In this document: positions 36,102 to 45,700 of the stretch, in pieces
Numbering within the stretch: the stretch's first letter is position 1
Layout: every line of letters begins with the position of its first letter
Source: JALZUE01 sp051251725
GTDB lineage: Bacteria > Pseudomonadota > Gammaproteobacteria > Enterobacterales > Alteromonadaceae
Direction: 5' to 3'
Assembly (NCBI GenBank): GCA_051251725.1
Contig: JBPOFN010000020.1
Span: 1-64,000 of the forward strand
Length of the DNA: 64,000 nt
Made by a program: the position numbers and the translations under genes
The notes under the pieces: generated by a model
What the model was told of the DNA's origin: nothing
Database searches by the model: none
What the model saw: the letters and a program-made list of their open reading frames with translations, nothing else

Positions 36102-37184
36102 TTAAAAAGCGATTTGATATCCAAATGTTAAAGCTTGATCAATTTTCATTTGTACGCCATTCACATCATGTTTAATTGGCTGCTGGTATTCCAAGGCAAA
36201 GCGATGTTTGTTTGCGAGTACAGTATTTAAACCAAAAGCAAAATCAAGGTAGCTTCCGCCGTAAAAAGCCGGGTTTGCACTTTGTACCGGCCCGATAATA
36301 TTGCTGTCGATACCATCAATGTCGTCTTTGTCGGTGTAGCTTAACCGCATCGAACTGCTCAGCCAGTTGTTGAGTTGATGACCATACCAAGCGGTTAATA
36401 AGAGTTTGTCGCCAACTTGGTAGTTTTCGTCGTTGTCCTCTAAAGCGGTACTATATAAAAATTGTAAGCCCCAGTTATTCTTAGCCCCGTAACCGTTGTA
36501 AGTACTGCCCAGTTCTAAAATATTTGAGCCGCTTCCTAATTGCATAGCATAAGGAAGTCGCATCCGCATGGTGCTCATATTGTTCATCGTCATTGGGGTA
36601 AGAATTTCATCTTGCTTTTCAATCTCGCCGGTCGGTATTTGCCAATTAACATTTAAATGAATATGGTGAGTTTCATCATCATGCAACCGATATAAGATGC
36701 CGATTTTACTGTCGGCTAAGCCGCTACTTTGGGTAGTGAAATGTCCTTTTATTTCTGTCCCCATCATGCCATTGAAGGTGGTTAAATCCATGGCATTATC
36801 AAGGTAGTTCAACATGACCATCAAAGTAATATCATCATTGGGCGCATACATCATACCGAGCATATGCATTTTCATGTCCATAGTCTGTGGTGCAATTCGT
36901 AAAGTTGGCGGCATATTTTCCATACCTGCAAATTTATTAGCTATGGTGGTGACTAAGGTTTGATCTGAAATATCATTTTGACCTTGTTGATTGCCTTCCA
37001 TTTGCATCGCCATATAACGGTATGAAAACATAAATTCACCGGCGTTATGCATATGATCGGTCATGACCCCAATTGGCGCATGGGTTTGTGGCGTTACTGT
37101 ATTGTGATCATCATTGGCAAAAGTTGCTGCTGAAAAAGTACCAGCAAGGGCGGCAGCCACTACTGTATTATTGAAATAAGACAT
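36102..37184 (-). CDS. Met-rich outer-membrane beta-barrel protein, possibly metal-related
   Basis: The 360-residue protein has a signal peptide (about 1-23, cut after TFA) and then alternating strands ending LTFGYQIAF, a terminal aromatic residue typical of outer-membrane barrels. The first half is very rich in Met and His (for example MDMKMHMLGMMYAP and HMHNAGEFMFSYRYMAMQM), which suggests contact with copper or another soft metal. The general pattern resembles transporter-like barrels of the phenol-MetA type. It follows a DUF2946-like gene by 47 bases on the same strand, a pairing seen with copper genes. Function is inference. Confidence 0.7.
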   Translation of the reverse strand: MSYFNNTVVAAALAGTFSAATFANDDHNTVTPQTHAPIGVMTDHMHNAGEFMFSYRYMAMQMEGNQQGQNDISDQTLVTTIANKFAGMENMPPTLRIAPQTMDMKMHMLGMMYAPNDDITLMVMLNYLDNAMDLTTFNGMMGTEIKGHFTTQSSGLADSKIGILYRLHDDETHHIHLNVNWQIPTGEIEKQDEILTPMTMNNMSTMRMRLPYAMQLGSGSNILELGSTYNGYGAKNNWGLQFLYSTALEDNDENYQVGDKLLLTAWYGHQLNNWLSSSMRLSYTDKDDIDGIDSNIIGPVQSANPAFYGGSYLDFAFGLNTVLANKHRFALEYQQPIKHDVNGVQMKIDQALTFGYQIAF

Positions 37185-37231
37185 AATTTTCCTGTTAATA
37201 AAATTTTAATTAATAAGTGTAAATTTTAAAA

Positions 37232-37696
37232 TTAACAAGAAGTTGGTGGTGCTCGTGAGTTAGCTTTCGCGGTGGTACTGTTATGTTTGGGGTTTAGATT
37301 CGCGTATGGCGCTTGATAGTTAAAAGCAATGACTTTCGCTATGGTCGATAAAAGGTTGTCATTTTCTTGGTCGGTACTATTAAAAAGCGTACAGGTCGAA
37401 CAATCAGAGATTTGTACCTGTTCATTGAGCTCTGTTGTTGGTGCGGTAACAAAGGTGATTTTTCCTGTTTGATAATAACTGGATAAAGAAATCCACTTTA
37501 TGGTGCCTGAGCCATTACAAATAGGGGCATAATCTTCATTGACTAAAGCACTAGCAAAATTATGGCTATTGGCAAATGCGGGCGACAGACCAGCTGTTAT
37601 ATGGCAAAACAATATAATGAATAGTAAGCAATATTTTTTATAGGTGGTTAACAGCACAGCAGTAAAAATAAGAGTTTGTAGGTGAGTGAATGTCAC
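37232..37696 (-). CDS. DUF2946-like small secreted protein
   Basis: The reading frame gives 154 residues from a GTG codon; the true start may be further inside, since the hydrophobic signal-like segment is KYCLLFIILFCHITAGLSPA. The mature part has a PICNGSG segment, a C-x2-C pair (DCSTC) and ends SRAPPTSC. The R-A-P-P ending and the Cys placement are typical of DUF2946 proteins, which often sit next to copper-related genes. It is probably the first gene of an operon with the Met-rich barrel. Assignment moderate. Confidence 0.55.
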   Translation of the reverse strand: MTFTHLQTLIFTAVLLTTYKKYCLLFIILFCHITAGLSPAFANSHNFASALVNEDYAPICNGSGTIKWISLSSYYQTGKITFVTAPTTELNEQVQISDCSTCTLFNSTDQENDNLLSTIAKVIAFNYQAPYANLNPKHNSTTAKANSRAPPTSC

Positions 37697-37942
37697 ATAA
37701 TTTCTTAAAAATTACAAGTTAGATCATTCACTCAAGCATAAATGGTGTTTATTTTAGTTACTGTGCATTAAATCTAGCGTCTACGCTCAGGGTTAAATAC
37801 TAGATTTAACGTTTACAATAAATTTTAGTTGTCACTGATGATATTTATATCTGGCTAAACAATTGGGTGATATAGTCTTTTTTTAGGTATAACGTAACTC
37901 GAAAACAATAACACGAGTAGTTTTTTTAGGTAGATAAAGCCA

Positions 37943-39490
37943 ATGATAGAAACAAATGATGTTGATGAATCCATCCATAAATTAAATCTAAGAAATTTAA
38001 CCTTAGCTGATTATGGTGATATTAAAATATTAATGGATACCGTTTATAAAACCTTAGGCGGAGTATGGCCAGAAAAGAAATATATAGCTCAGATCGCCAC
38101 CTTTCCTGAAGGGCAAATCTGTATTGAAGACCACGGTAAAGTGATAGCAGCGGCATTTTCATTAATTGTTGATTATGACAAGTTTGGTGATCACCACACT
38201 TATGATGAAATTACCGGTGATGCCTATTTAACCACGCATGACAAAAAAGGTGATGTGTTATACGGCGTAGATGTTTTTGTTTCGCCTGACTATCATGGTA
38301 TGCGATTAGGTCGGCGTTTATATGAAGCGCGCAAAGAGCTATGCCAAAGCTTAAACTTAAAGTCGATAGTGGCTGGCGGGCGTATTCCTAATTATCAAGA
38401 GCATGCTGACAAAATGTCGCCGCAAAAATATATTGAGTTAGTTAAAAAGAAAGAATTATATGATCCGATTTTAACCTTTCAATTATCGAATGATTTTGAA
38501 GTGAAGCGTGTGCTTAATCGTTATTTACCGGAAGATAAAGAATCACAAGGTTATGCTACCTTATTAGAGTGGACTAACCTTTATTACGACACCGCTAAAG
38601 TACCGTTAATTGGTGCAAAAAGAACCTCGGCTCGGGTTGGTTGTGTACAGTGGCAAATGCGGCCGTTATCGTCAGTTGAAGAACTAATTCAACAAGTGGA
38701 ATTTTTTGTTGATGCGTTATCGGATTATCAATGCGACTTAGCTTTATTCCCTGAGTTTTTTAATGCGCCATTAATGGGCATAGAAACCCACAAAAATTCA
38801 ATTGATTCGATTAAAGCGTTAGCGGAATATTCGGAAGAAATTTTAGAAGCTATTTCTAAATTGGCGGTTAGTTACAACATTAATATTATTGCCGGTTCAA
38901 TGCCAATCATTGAAGATGGCCAGTTATATAATGTTGCTTATTTGTGTCATCGCGATGGCACGATGGACTCGCAATATAAAATTCATCCAACCCCGTATGA
39001 AAAGCGTGCGTGGATCATGCAAGGTGGCGACAGTTTAGCGACCTTTGATACCGACTTTGGTAAAATCGGGATTTTGATTTGTTACGATGTCGAGTTCCCT
39101 GAACTGGCGCGTTTACAAGCAGAAGAAGACATGCAGGTTTTATTCGTACCATTTTGGACCGATACTAAAAATGCTTACCTGCGGGTGCGCTGTTGTGCTC
39201 ATGCCCGAGCTATTGAAAATGAATGTTATGTGGTGATCACTGGCAGTGTCGGGAATTTACCGAAAGTAGATGGTGCTGATATTCAATACGCACAATCAGC
39301 GGTATTTTCGCCGTCAGATTTTTCATTTCCTCACGATGCGATTATGGCGGAAACAACGCCAAATACTGAGATGACTTTAATTGTTGATTTAGACTTTGAA
39401 AAATTAAACACCTTGAAGAACCAAGGTTCGGTTAGAAACAGCGATGATCGCCGACGTGATTTATATAATATCAGTTGGTTAGGAAAGTAA
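37943..39490 (+). CDS. GNAT acetyltransferase / carbon-nitrogen hydrolase fusion protein
   Basis: The 515-residue protein combines an N-terminal GNAT domain (about 10-195, with the acetyl-CoA loop YHGMRLGRRLYEARKELC) and a C-terminal nitrilase-superfamily amidohydrolase (about 215-510). The nitrilase triad is visible: E271 in LFPEFF, K346 in YKIHPTPYEKR and C380 in ILICYDVEFPE. Such fusions are widespread in bacteria and are thought to act on an amide or acylated amine, but the substrate is unknown. It has its own promoter region and is followed by a terminator. Confidence 0.88.
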   Translation: MIETNDVDESIHKLNLRNLTLADYGDIKILMDTVYKTLGGVWPEKKYIAQIATFPEGQICIEDHGKVIAAAFSLIVDYDKFGDHHTYDEITGDAYLTTHDKKGDVLYGVDVFVSPDYHGMRLGRRLYEARKELCQSLNLKSIVAGGRIPNYQEHADKMSPQKYIELVKKKELYDPILTFQLSNDFEVKRVLNRYLPEDKESQGYATLLEWTNLYYDTAKVPLIGAKRTSARVGCVQWQMRPLSSVEELIQQVEFFVDALSDYQCDLALFPEFFNAPLMGIETHKNSIDSIKALAEYSEEILEAISKLAVSYNINIIAGSMPIIEDGQLYNVAYLCHRDGTMDSQYKIHPTPYEKRAWIMQGGDSLATFDTDFGKIGILICYDVEFPELARLQAEEDMQVLFVPFWTDTKNAYLRVRCCAHARAIENECYVVITGSVGNLPKVDGADIQYAQSAVFSPSDFSFPHDAIMAETTPNTEMTLIVDLDFEKLNTLKNQGSVRNSDDRRRDLYNISWLGK

Positions 39491-39543
39491 TTTTTTAGCT
39501 AATTGAACTTTAATAAGCTCTGGATTATTTCATCATAATTAAT

Positions 39544-39569
39544 AAAAAACCGCCAAAAGGCGGTTTTTT
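39544..39569. terminator. Bidirectional terminator between the GNAT-nitrilase gene and proA
   Basis: AAAAAACCGCC and GGCGGTTTTTT are perfect 11-base arms around an AAAA loop, between two convergent genes. Confidence 0.9.
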
Positions 39570-39609
39570 ATTACAACAATTCAAGTTGATTAACTTGAGC
39601 TGAAGCTAT

Positions 39610-40866
39610 TTAGCTTCTCACTTGACCATCGCCAATCACGACAAATTTTTCAGTGGTCAGTTCGTTTAAGCCCATTGGGCCATAAGCATGGAGCTTACTG
39701 GTTGAAATACCAATTTCAGAGCCCAAACCTAACTGGCCGCCATCAGAAAAACGAGATGAAGCGTTAACCATTACTACCGACGAGTTTATTTGGCGAACAA
39801 ACTGTTGGCTGCGTGAAGTGTCTTGAGTAACAATAACTTCAGTATGATCTGAGGTGTATTTATTAATATGCTCAACAGCATCCTCAAAACCATCAACCAC
39901 TTTAACGGCAATTTCTTGCGCTAAATATTCAGCGTGGTAATCAGCTTCTGTTGCTAATTCAACATTGGCAAAATAGCCTTGGCTTTTTTCACAAGCATGC
40001 ACTTTTACGTTGAACTCAGCTAAACCTTCAGCAGCAATAGGTAAAAATTGCTCAGCAACATCTTGATGGACTAATAAGGTCTCAAAAGAATTACAAGCAC
40101 TAGGGCGCTGTGTTTTACCATTAACTAAAATGTTAATCGCTTTTGTTAAGTCAGCATATTTGTCGATAAATAAATGACACACGCCTTTGAAATGCTGAAT
40201 AACAGGGATTTTACTGTTTTCAGTAACATAATTAATTAAGCCTTCACCACCGCGAGGAATAACTAAATCGATACTTTCACGCTGTTGCAATAACTCTTCG
40301 ATCACTGAGCGGCTAGTATCAGGGATAACACAAACGATATTTTTGTTTAAGTTATTCTCTGCTAATACTTGATGCAAGCAGTCAGCTAATGCCAAGTTAC
40401 TATGAATGGCTTCAGAACCACCGCGTAAAATAACCGCGTTGCCTGATTTAATACATAATGCAGCAGCTTCGGCGGTAACGTTTGGACGCGCTTCATAAAT
40501 CATTGCGATAACGCCTAAAGGAATACGCATTTTACCAACTTGCATACCATTTGGACGTAAACTTACATTATTCATATGACCGATAGGATCAGATAAAGTC
40601 GAAATTTCGCGGAGCGCGTCAGCAATATCTTTGATACGTGCTTCTGTTAATAACAGACGATCGAGCATGGCTTCTGATAAACCTTTGTCACGACCGGTTT
40701 GAATGTCTTTTTCATTTTCTTTCAAAATGTTTGCAGTGCGCGCTTCAATGCCTGCAGCCATCGCGGTTAATAAGTCGTTTTTTTGCGTAGTGGTTAATTG
40801 TGCTACGACACGACTGGCGATACGTGTTTGTGCGGCTACTTCTGCAATATTAAATTCTGTACTCAT
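39610..40866 (-). CDS. proA: Gamma-glutamyl phosphate reductase
   Basis: Reduces glutamyl-5-phosphate to glutamate-5-semialdehyde, the second step of proline synthesis. The 418-residue protein has the aldehyde-dehydrogenase-like fold with MIYEARPNVTAEAAALCIKS, NAVILRGGSEA, LVIPRGGEGLI and the active-site cysteine in QRPSACNSFET. The family ending GPMGLNELTTEKFVV is present. It starts 20 bases after proB, forming a proB-proA operon. Confidence 0.96.
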   Translation of the reverse strand: MSTEFNIAEVAAQTRIASRVVAQLTTTQKNDLLTAMAAGIEARTANILKENEKDIQTGRDKGLSEAMLDRLLLTEARIKDIADALREISTLSDPIGHMNNVSLRPNGMQVGKMRIPLGVIAMIYEARPNVTAEAAALCIKSGNAVILRGGSEAIHSNLALADCLHQVLAENNLNKNIVCVIPDTSRSVIEELLQQRESIDLVIPRGGEGLINYVTENSKIPVIQHFKGVCHLFIDKYADLTKAINILVNGKTQRPSACNSFETLLVHQDVAEQFLPIAAEGLAEFNVKVHACEKSQGYFANVELATEADYHAEYLAQEIAVKVVDGFEDAVEHINKYTSDHTEVIVTQDTSRSQQFVRQINSSVVMVNASSRFSDGGQLGLGSEIGISTSKLHAYGPMGLNELTTEKFVVIGDGQVRS

Positions 40867-40886
40867 ATTAACTCTCTTTTTTTTAC

Positions 40887-41987
40887 TTAAGCGATAATGA
40901 CCATATCGTCTCGGTGAACTATTACTTTACTTGGACAATACCCTAGAATTTGATCAATTTTATCACTTTTTTGTCCTTTAATTTTGTCTAAATCACGATA
41001 ACTGTATTGGCAAATGCCTTTTGCTATGACTTTTTGGCTTTCACCATTGATAATATCAATCGATTCACCCGCGGCAAAGCTGCCCGTGACCTGCTTAATT
41101 CCTGATGGTAGTAACGATGCACCTTTATTTAATAGCGCATTACTCGCACCCGCATCTAATATCAGTTGGCCATTGCTTTTCAACGTGTGTTTTAGCCACT
41201 GTTGTTTTGCTTTGGTTGCTGCTTGCTGGGCAATAAAGCGGGTACCTGGATTTTCACCTTGTAATAACTGCTCAAAAACCTCGGCCTTGCTACCATTGAT
41301 AATGTAGGTATCAATGCCGTTTTCTGTTGCTTTGTCAGCGGCTTGAATTTTTGTTTTCATGCCGCCAGTAGCAATCACATTGGTCGTTGAGCCAGCCATT
41401 GCGTAAATATCATCGGTAATTTCAGCAATTTCACTAAACATTACCGCATCCGGATTTGAACGCGGATCAGCATTATAAACACCATTAATGTCACTTAAAA
41501 TAAATAAGCAGTCGGCTTCACTGACTAAAGCAACTAATGCCGCTAAATTGTCATTATCACCAACTTTTAACTCGTCGGTGGCAACTGTGTCATTTTCATT
41601 AACAATCGGTAGGACATTATTTTCCAATAATACCCGTAAGGTATTTTTAATGTTGATATAGCGCTGGCGATCTTTTAAATCGGCATGCGTGATCAGCAAT
41701 TGGCTACAATCGGCAGCAATATACTTTTGCCAATTAGCCATCATTTGCATTTGACCAACGGCAGCCATCGCTTGTTTAGCTGGAATTGAGGGGATCGGAG
41801 AGCCGTGTTGAATTAAATTACGGCCAGCAGCAACACTGCCAGACGACACTAAAATAATTTCTTTGCCAGCTTGTTGGCATTGGTTAATAAAGTTAGCAAT
41901 AGCGGTGACATATTTGCCACTGCAGCCATTGGCATCGGGGGCAACAAGTGCACTCCCTACTTTAATAACAGCACGGTTAAAGTTCAT
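40887..41987 (-). CDS. proB: Glutamate 5-kinase (full length, with PUA domain)
   Basis: Phosphorylates glutamate, the feedback-controlled first step of proline synthesis. The 366-residue protein has the amino acid kinase domain (about 1-255: VIKVGSALV, LVSSGSVAAGR, PIVNENDTVA, VGDNDNLAALVA, ATGGMKTKIQAADKA) and a C-terminal PUA domain (about 275-360: GQLILDAGASNALL, SLLPSGIKQVTG). First gene of proB-proA. A shorter paralogue lies beside putP in this window. Confidence 0.96.
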   Translation of the reverse strand: MNFNRAVIKVGSALVAPDANGCSGKYVTAIANFINQCQQAGKEIILVSSGSVAAGRNLIQHGSPIPSIPAKQAMAAVGQMQMMANWQKYIAADCSQLLITHADLKDRQRYINIKNTLRVLLENNVLPIVNENDTVATDELKVGDNDNLAALVALVSEADCLFILSDINGVYNADPRSNPDAVMFSEIAEITDDIYAMAGSTTNVIATGGMKTKIQAADKATENGIDTYIINGSKAEVFEQLLQGENPGTRFIAQQAATKAKQQWLKHTLKSNGQLILDAGASNALLNKGASLLPSGIKQVTGSFAAGESIDIINGESQKVIAKGICQYSYRDLDKIKGQKSDKIDQILGYCPSKVIVHRDDMVIIA

Positions 41988-42565
41988 TTAAGCTCCTAGG
42001 TCTTGATTTACCCTTTTTATGCGATAGACAAAGTAGTTGCAAGTTAGATCACATAATTTTTCAAGATTGTTAATTTTACTGCTTTTATCTGAAAAAGACA
42101 CAATATTGCTTGTTTTTAGTGATTAAAAATTATGTTTTTTCTGTTATTAACTTACTTGGTTAACGATATGTTGCAAAAACACCCAATTAAGCAATTGCTC
42201 GCAAAGGCTTTTTATTCGCGGCTTGTTTGGATGTTATCTTGAATATTTGCATCGTTACTAAGTTAGAAGTTATATAATGTTGTTATCTTGCTTTCAAGTT
42301 GCTGTAATCTGTTGATATATACTTAAATATCCACCATATTACTGATTTTAACCGCAAATATATCGGTGACTGTGGATAACTATATGAACTCAAAATTGTT
42401 AAAATAATAGCGAAAGCTGGAATTTTTTATATATTTATACTGAAACAAGGCGAAAAAATCATTAAAATTATTACCTTAACGGTACAGATAGGTTTATGGT
42501 TAGTTTAGAAGCTAGTTCAGTTTACCTGTTTTACTGCGAATACACTTTTTCAAAGAATAAATTTT
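41988..42565. other. 578-base AT-rich intergenic region
   Basis: The region separates proB (leftward) from the acyltransferase gene (rightward), so it holds both promoters. It contains one exact DnaA-box 9-mer (TGTGGATAA, 42371-42379) and a near match (TATCCACCA, about 42329-42337), but no cluster, so an origin is not supported. A 36-codon frame near 42132 lacks a ribosome binding site. I see no RNA gene. Confidence 0.5.
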
Positions 42566-43471
42566 ATGCTTAGTTTTTTACCAAGCCAATTAATTGGCTT
42601 TTTATCCTTTATTATATATTGCGCTAACACTGTGTTTTGGGTCGTGCCTATTGTGATTTTTTCCTTATTAAAGGCATTAATACCGATCAGGTTTTGGCAA
42701 AAGGCAATGAGTTATCTGTTAGATAATAGTGCGAGTGCTTGGGTTGGGGTCAATACCTTGATTCAAAAACTATTCATTAATATGAAGATCAACGTGTCGC
42801 CGTTAACGCAGCTAACTAAAGATGATTGGTACTTAGTGGTCAGTAATCATCAAAGTTGGGTTGATATTGTTATTTTGCAACGGTTATTACACGGTAAAAT
42901 CCCCTTTTTAAAATTCTTTCTTAAAAAAGAGCTTATTTTTGTGCCGTTTTTAGGTATTGCTTGGTGGGCGCTGGATTTTCCTTTTATGAAACGATACAGC
43001 CAAGCATTTTTGAGAAAGAACCCGCATTTAATTGGTAGTGATTTTGAAACTACCCGTAAAGCATGTGAAAAATTTAAACATAAACCTGTCAGTGTGATGA
43101 ATTTTATTGAAGGCACAAGGTTTACGGCGCAAAAGAAAACTCAGCAAAATTCACCTTATCAATATTTATTAAGACCAAAAGCTGGTGGCGTCGCATTGGC
43201 ATTAGGAGCAATGGGCGAATATTTTACTAAGTTAGTGAATGTGACTATTTATTATCCGGAAGGTAAACCAACCTTTACTGATTTTTTGTGCGGCCGTATC
43301 AAGCAAGTTGAAGTTGATGTTCAGGTTACTGCAATTGACGAACGTATGGTTGGTGATTATTACGGTGACAAAAAATTCAAACAAGGTTTTCAAGTTTGGC
43401 TTAATCAGCTGTGGTTAGAAAAAGATCAAAAATTGATTGAGTTTAATCAAGCAAGTAAATTAAATAAATAG
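42566..43471 (+). CDS. yihG: YihG-family lysophosphatidic acid acyltransferase
   Basis: The 301-residue inner-membrane protein has an N-terminal hydrophobic region (about 8-40) and the acyltransferase core: N94-H-Q-S-W-V-D100 (the NHx4D catalytic motif), PFLKFFLKKELIFVPFLGIA, FPFMKRYS and NFIEGTRFT. These align with E. coli YihG, which transfers acyl chains to lysophosphatidic acid. It is 7 bases upstream of a mechanosensitive channel gene on the same strand, so both may be co-transcribed. Confidence 0.85.
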   Translation: MLSFLPSQLIGFLSFIIYCANTVFWVVPIVIFSLLKALIPIRFWQKAMSYLLDNSASAWVGVNTLIQKLFINMKINVSPLTQLTKDDWYLVVSNHQSWVDIVILQRLLHGKIPFLKFFLKKELIFVPFLGIAWWALDFPFMKRYSQAFLRKNPHLIGSDFETTRKACEKFKHKPVSVMNFIEGTRFTAQKKTQQNSPYQYLLRPKAGGVALALGAMGEYFTKLVNVTIYYPEGKPTFTDFLCGRIKQVEVDVQVTAIDERMVGDYYGDKKFKQGFQVWLNQLWLEKDQKLIEFNQASKLNK

Positions 43472-43478
43472 GATTCTA

Positions 43479-44723
43479 ATGAGTGAGTTATTAATACAGT
43501 GGTTAAGTGTTTTAAGCATACCTGAGCAATTTTTGCCGATGGCAGCTTTAATTACGGGCTTAGCAATTATTATAATACTTGCGATTATCAGTCATTATTT
43601 GGCTAAACATCAGATGTTATTTTTTGCCAAACAATGGGCTAGTCGCACTAAAAATACTTTTGATGACAAACTGATCGATCATAAATTTTTCTCTCGTGTT
43701 GCTTCCCTCGTACCAAGTTTGGTTACCATCTTTTTAGTGCCTCATCTATTAATTGAGGACAGCACCTTAAGCCATGTTATTTTGGTTTTTGCTCGAGTCG
43801 CAATTTGCTTTCAAACTGCACAATGTATCAGTGCTTTGATGAATGTTTTTAATAATATCTATCGCGATGTTGCACATGATAAATACATTCCATTGAATTC
43901 TTCTATTCAGGTGATCAAGTTAGTTATTTATATTGTTGCTACTATCTTAGCGGCTTCGTTTGTTATTGACCGTTCACCTGTGTATTTATTAAGTGGCTTA
44001 GGGGCATTAACTGCCGTTTTGTTGTTGATATTTCAAGACACCATTAAAGGTTTAGTAGCAAGTATTCAAATATCGGCTAACCGTATGGTTGCGCCGGGTG
44101 ATTGGGTTGAGCTACCTAATTATGGTGCTGATGGCGATGTTATCGAGATCGGCTTAAATACCGTTAAAATCCGAAATTTTGATAAAACTATTACAACGGT
44201 GCCAACGTACGCTTTAATTAGTGGTTCGTTTAAAAACTGGCGTGATATGTTTCACTCTGGTGGGCGCAGAATTAAGCGCTCAATTCTTATTGATGTTAGT
44301 AGTATTTCATTCTATCAGCAGGAAGATATTGAACAATTATCCTCTGTGGTACTGATAAAAGATTATATCACTGCCAAGAAGCTTGAAATTACACAGTGGT
44401 GCCAAGACAAAGGTATTGCCGATCATGATGCTGTTAATGCACGCCAGTTAACCAATATTGGAACTTTTAGAGCTTATATTGAAGCTTATTTACAGTCACA
44501 TGAAAATGTTCACCAAGAAATGACTTGTATGGTTCGGCAATTACCGGCAACTGCAACTGGCTTACCTTTAGAATTGTATTTTTTTAGTAATGATCAAAAC
44601 TGGATAAATTATGAAAAAATACAAGCAGATATCTTTGATCATATTTTTGCCATGGCGCCTATTTTTAAGTTGCGAACCTTTCAGCATCCAACCGGTTCAG
44701 ATTGGCGTGGCTCACAGCAATAA
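43479..44723 (+). CDS. ybdG: MscS-family mechanosensitive channel, YbdG type
   Basis: The 414-residue protein has several N-terminal membrane segments and the pore-lining helix in the region around LLSGLGALTAVLLLIFQDTI, followed by the soluble vestibule domain (ASIQISANRMVAPGDWVELP, TVKIRNFDKTITTVPTYALI, FKNWRDMFHSGGRRIKRSI). The last motif group is characteristic of YbdG-type miniature-conductance channels. It should release small solutes during osmotic downshift. It follows the acyltransferase gene closely. Confidence 0.87.
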   Translation: MSELLIQWLSVLSIPEQFLPMAALITGLAIIIILAIISHYLAKHQMLFFAKQWASRTKNTFDDKLIDHKFFSRVASLVPSLVTIFLVPHLLIEDSTLSHVILVFARVAICFQTAQCISALMNVFNNIYRDVAHDKYIPLNSSIQVIKLVIYIVATILAASFVIDRSPVYLLSGLGALTAVLLLIFQDTIKGLVASIQISANRMVAPGDWVELPNYGADGDVIEIGLNTVKIRNFDKTITTVPTYALISGSFKNWRDMFHSGGRRIKRSILIDVSSISFYQQEDIEQLSSVVLIKDYITAKKLEITQWCQDKGIADHDAVNARQLTNIGTFRAYIEAYLQSHENVHQEMTCMVRQLPATATGLPLELYFFSNDQNWINYEKIQADIFDHIFAMAPIFKLRTFQHPTGSDWRGSQQ

Positions 44724-44870
44724 CGTTTTTAGTTATAAATATATTATTAATGATTCGATAATCGAATAAAAAAACATCACTATTGTTGCTGGCTTTGTTG
44801 ATATAAACAACAATGTAAGTTAATGTGTTGCTATTAAAATAAGATTGTAAATTTGGTATCGAGGATTAAA

Positions 44871-45125
44871 ATGCAAGCGTTATTAGAGCGTGAAGTATTG
44901 TTAGAAAGAAGACAATACAATCCAGAAAAATCAGCTTTGTGGGATAAGTTAACACTTGCGCAAAAATTTGCCGCCAGTAGTTTAGCGCAATTTGGTTATA
45001 ACCTTGCCTTTATTCGTAACAGTAGCTTAGGAACAATGGCGGTTATGTTATGCGATGGTAATGCGGCAACTATTGTTGATGATGGTCAAATTGATACTTC
45101 TCCTGATATTATTATCAGACCGTAA
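44871..45125 (+). CDS. Small conserved hypothetical protein
   Basis: The start used is the ATG with GAGG seven bases upstream; an in-frame start 18 bases earlier has no such site. The 84-residue protein has an N-terminal charged helix (LLEREVLLERRQYNPEKSALW), a second helix (LTLAQKFAASSLAQFGYNLAFI), and a beta-rich end (TMAVMLCDGNAATIVDDG). There is no signal peptide or membrane segment. I do not recognise a named family. It stands alone with a perfect terminator behind it. Confidence 0.6.
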   Translation: MQALLEREVLLERRQYNPEKSALWDKLTLAQKFAASSLAQFGYNLAFIRNSSLGTMAVMLCDGNAATIVDDGQIDTSPDIIIRP

Positions 45126-45141
45126 TTCGGTAGTAAAATTC

Positions 45142-45180
45142 AGTCATAAAAAAAGCACCTAAGGTGCTTTTTTTATGACT
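45142..45180. terminator. Near-perfect 39-base palindrome acting as bidirectional terminator
   Basis: AGTCATAAAAAAAGCACCT and its exact complement are separated by a single A. The A- and T-runs make a good terminator in either direction, and it lies between two convergent genes. Confidence 0.88.
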
Positions 45181-45185
45181 GATTT

Positions 45186-45692
45186 TTACTTTCTTAATTT
45201 TTTATCGAATTGTAATAATAACGCTTCAACTAAAGATATAAAACCCTGTAAATTATTACTTGCCCACATTTTTTTTATCCCGATTTCTTGCGTTGCAATG
45301 TAACGGGTAAAATTATTAAAAGCGCCAGGAGCACAAGCATCAAAACAGGTTTTGGTAATGGTTTTTAATTGGACTTGGCCTAATAAACATTCACGGTAAA
45401 TAGAGCTGTAATGTAAGGTTAATAAGGTTAATATTTCGATTTCATCGCTAAGCGCTTCTGTTAACCTATCTTCCTCAATTGTACTTTTGATTTCATTTAG
45501 TCGAAAGCGAGTAAACTCTTCATTTTTAGTTGCTGAAACCAGCATTGATTCGATTAAGGCGGTATTGTCTTTTTTTATTTGCTTGGTTTCTCGTTTAGCC
45601 TTATTGAGCTGTGTTTGTAAGCCCTCGGCCCTAAAAAATAAATAAATACTGATCAATACAAACAGCACAATTAGTGTGATAACTATAAACAT
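45186..45692 (-). CDS. Membrane-anchored coiled-coil protein of unknown function
   Basis: The 168-residue protein starts with one membrane helix (about 3-20), followed by a charged coiled-coil segment (AEGLQTQLNKAKRETKQIKKDN) and a mostly helical domain with two Cys (TCFDACAPGAF). The upstream gene (TPR/degenerate GGDEF protein) ends 8 bases before it, and GGAA near that junction could be its ribosome binding site, so the two are probably translationally coupled. I do not recognise the family. It may be a partner of the upstream sensor-like protein. Confidence 0.65.
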   Translation of the reverse strand: MFIVITLIVLFVLISIYLFFRAEGLQTQLNKAKRETKQIKKDNTALIESMLVSATKNEEFTRFRLNEIKSTIEEDRLTEALSDEIEILTLLTLHYSSIYRECLLGQVQLKTITKTCFDACAPGAFNNFTRYIATQEIGIKKMWASNNLQGFISLVEALLLQFDKKLRK

Positions 45693-45700
45693 AACATTTC

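Noticed and set aside
42132..42242. 36-codon frame starting MFFLLLTYLVN between proB and the acyltransferase gene
   Set aside because: No ribosome binding site, AT-driven composition and no recognisable similarity. Not reported as a gene.
42371..42379. Exact DnaA-box 9-mer (TGTGGATAA) in an AT-rich gap, with a near match 40 bases away
   Set aside because: A replication origin needs a cluster of boxes and usually nearby dnaA, dnaN or gidA; none is present. One exact and one partial box can occur by chance.
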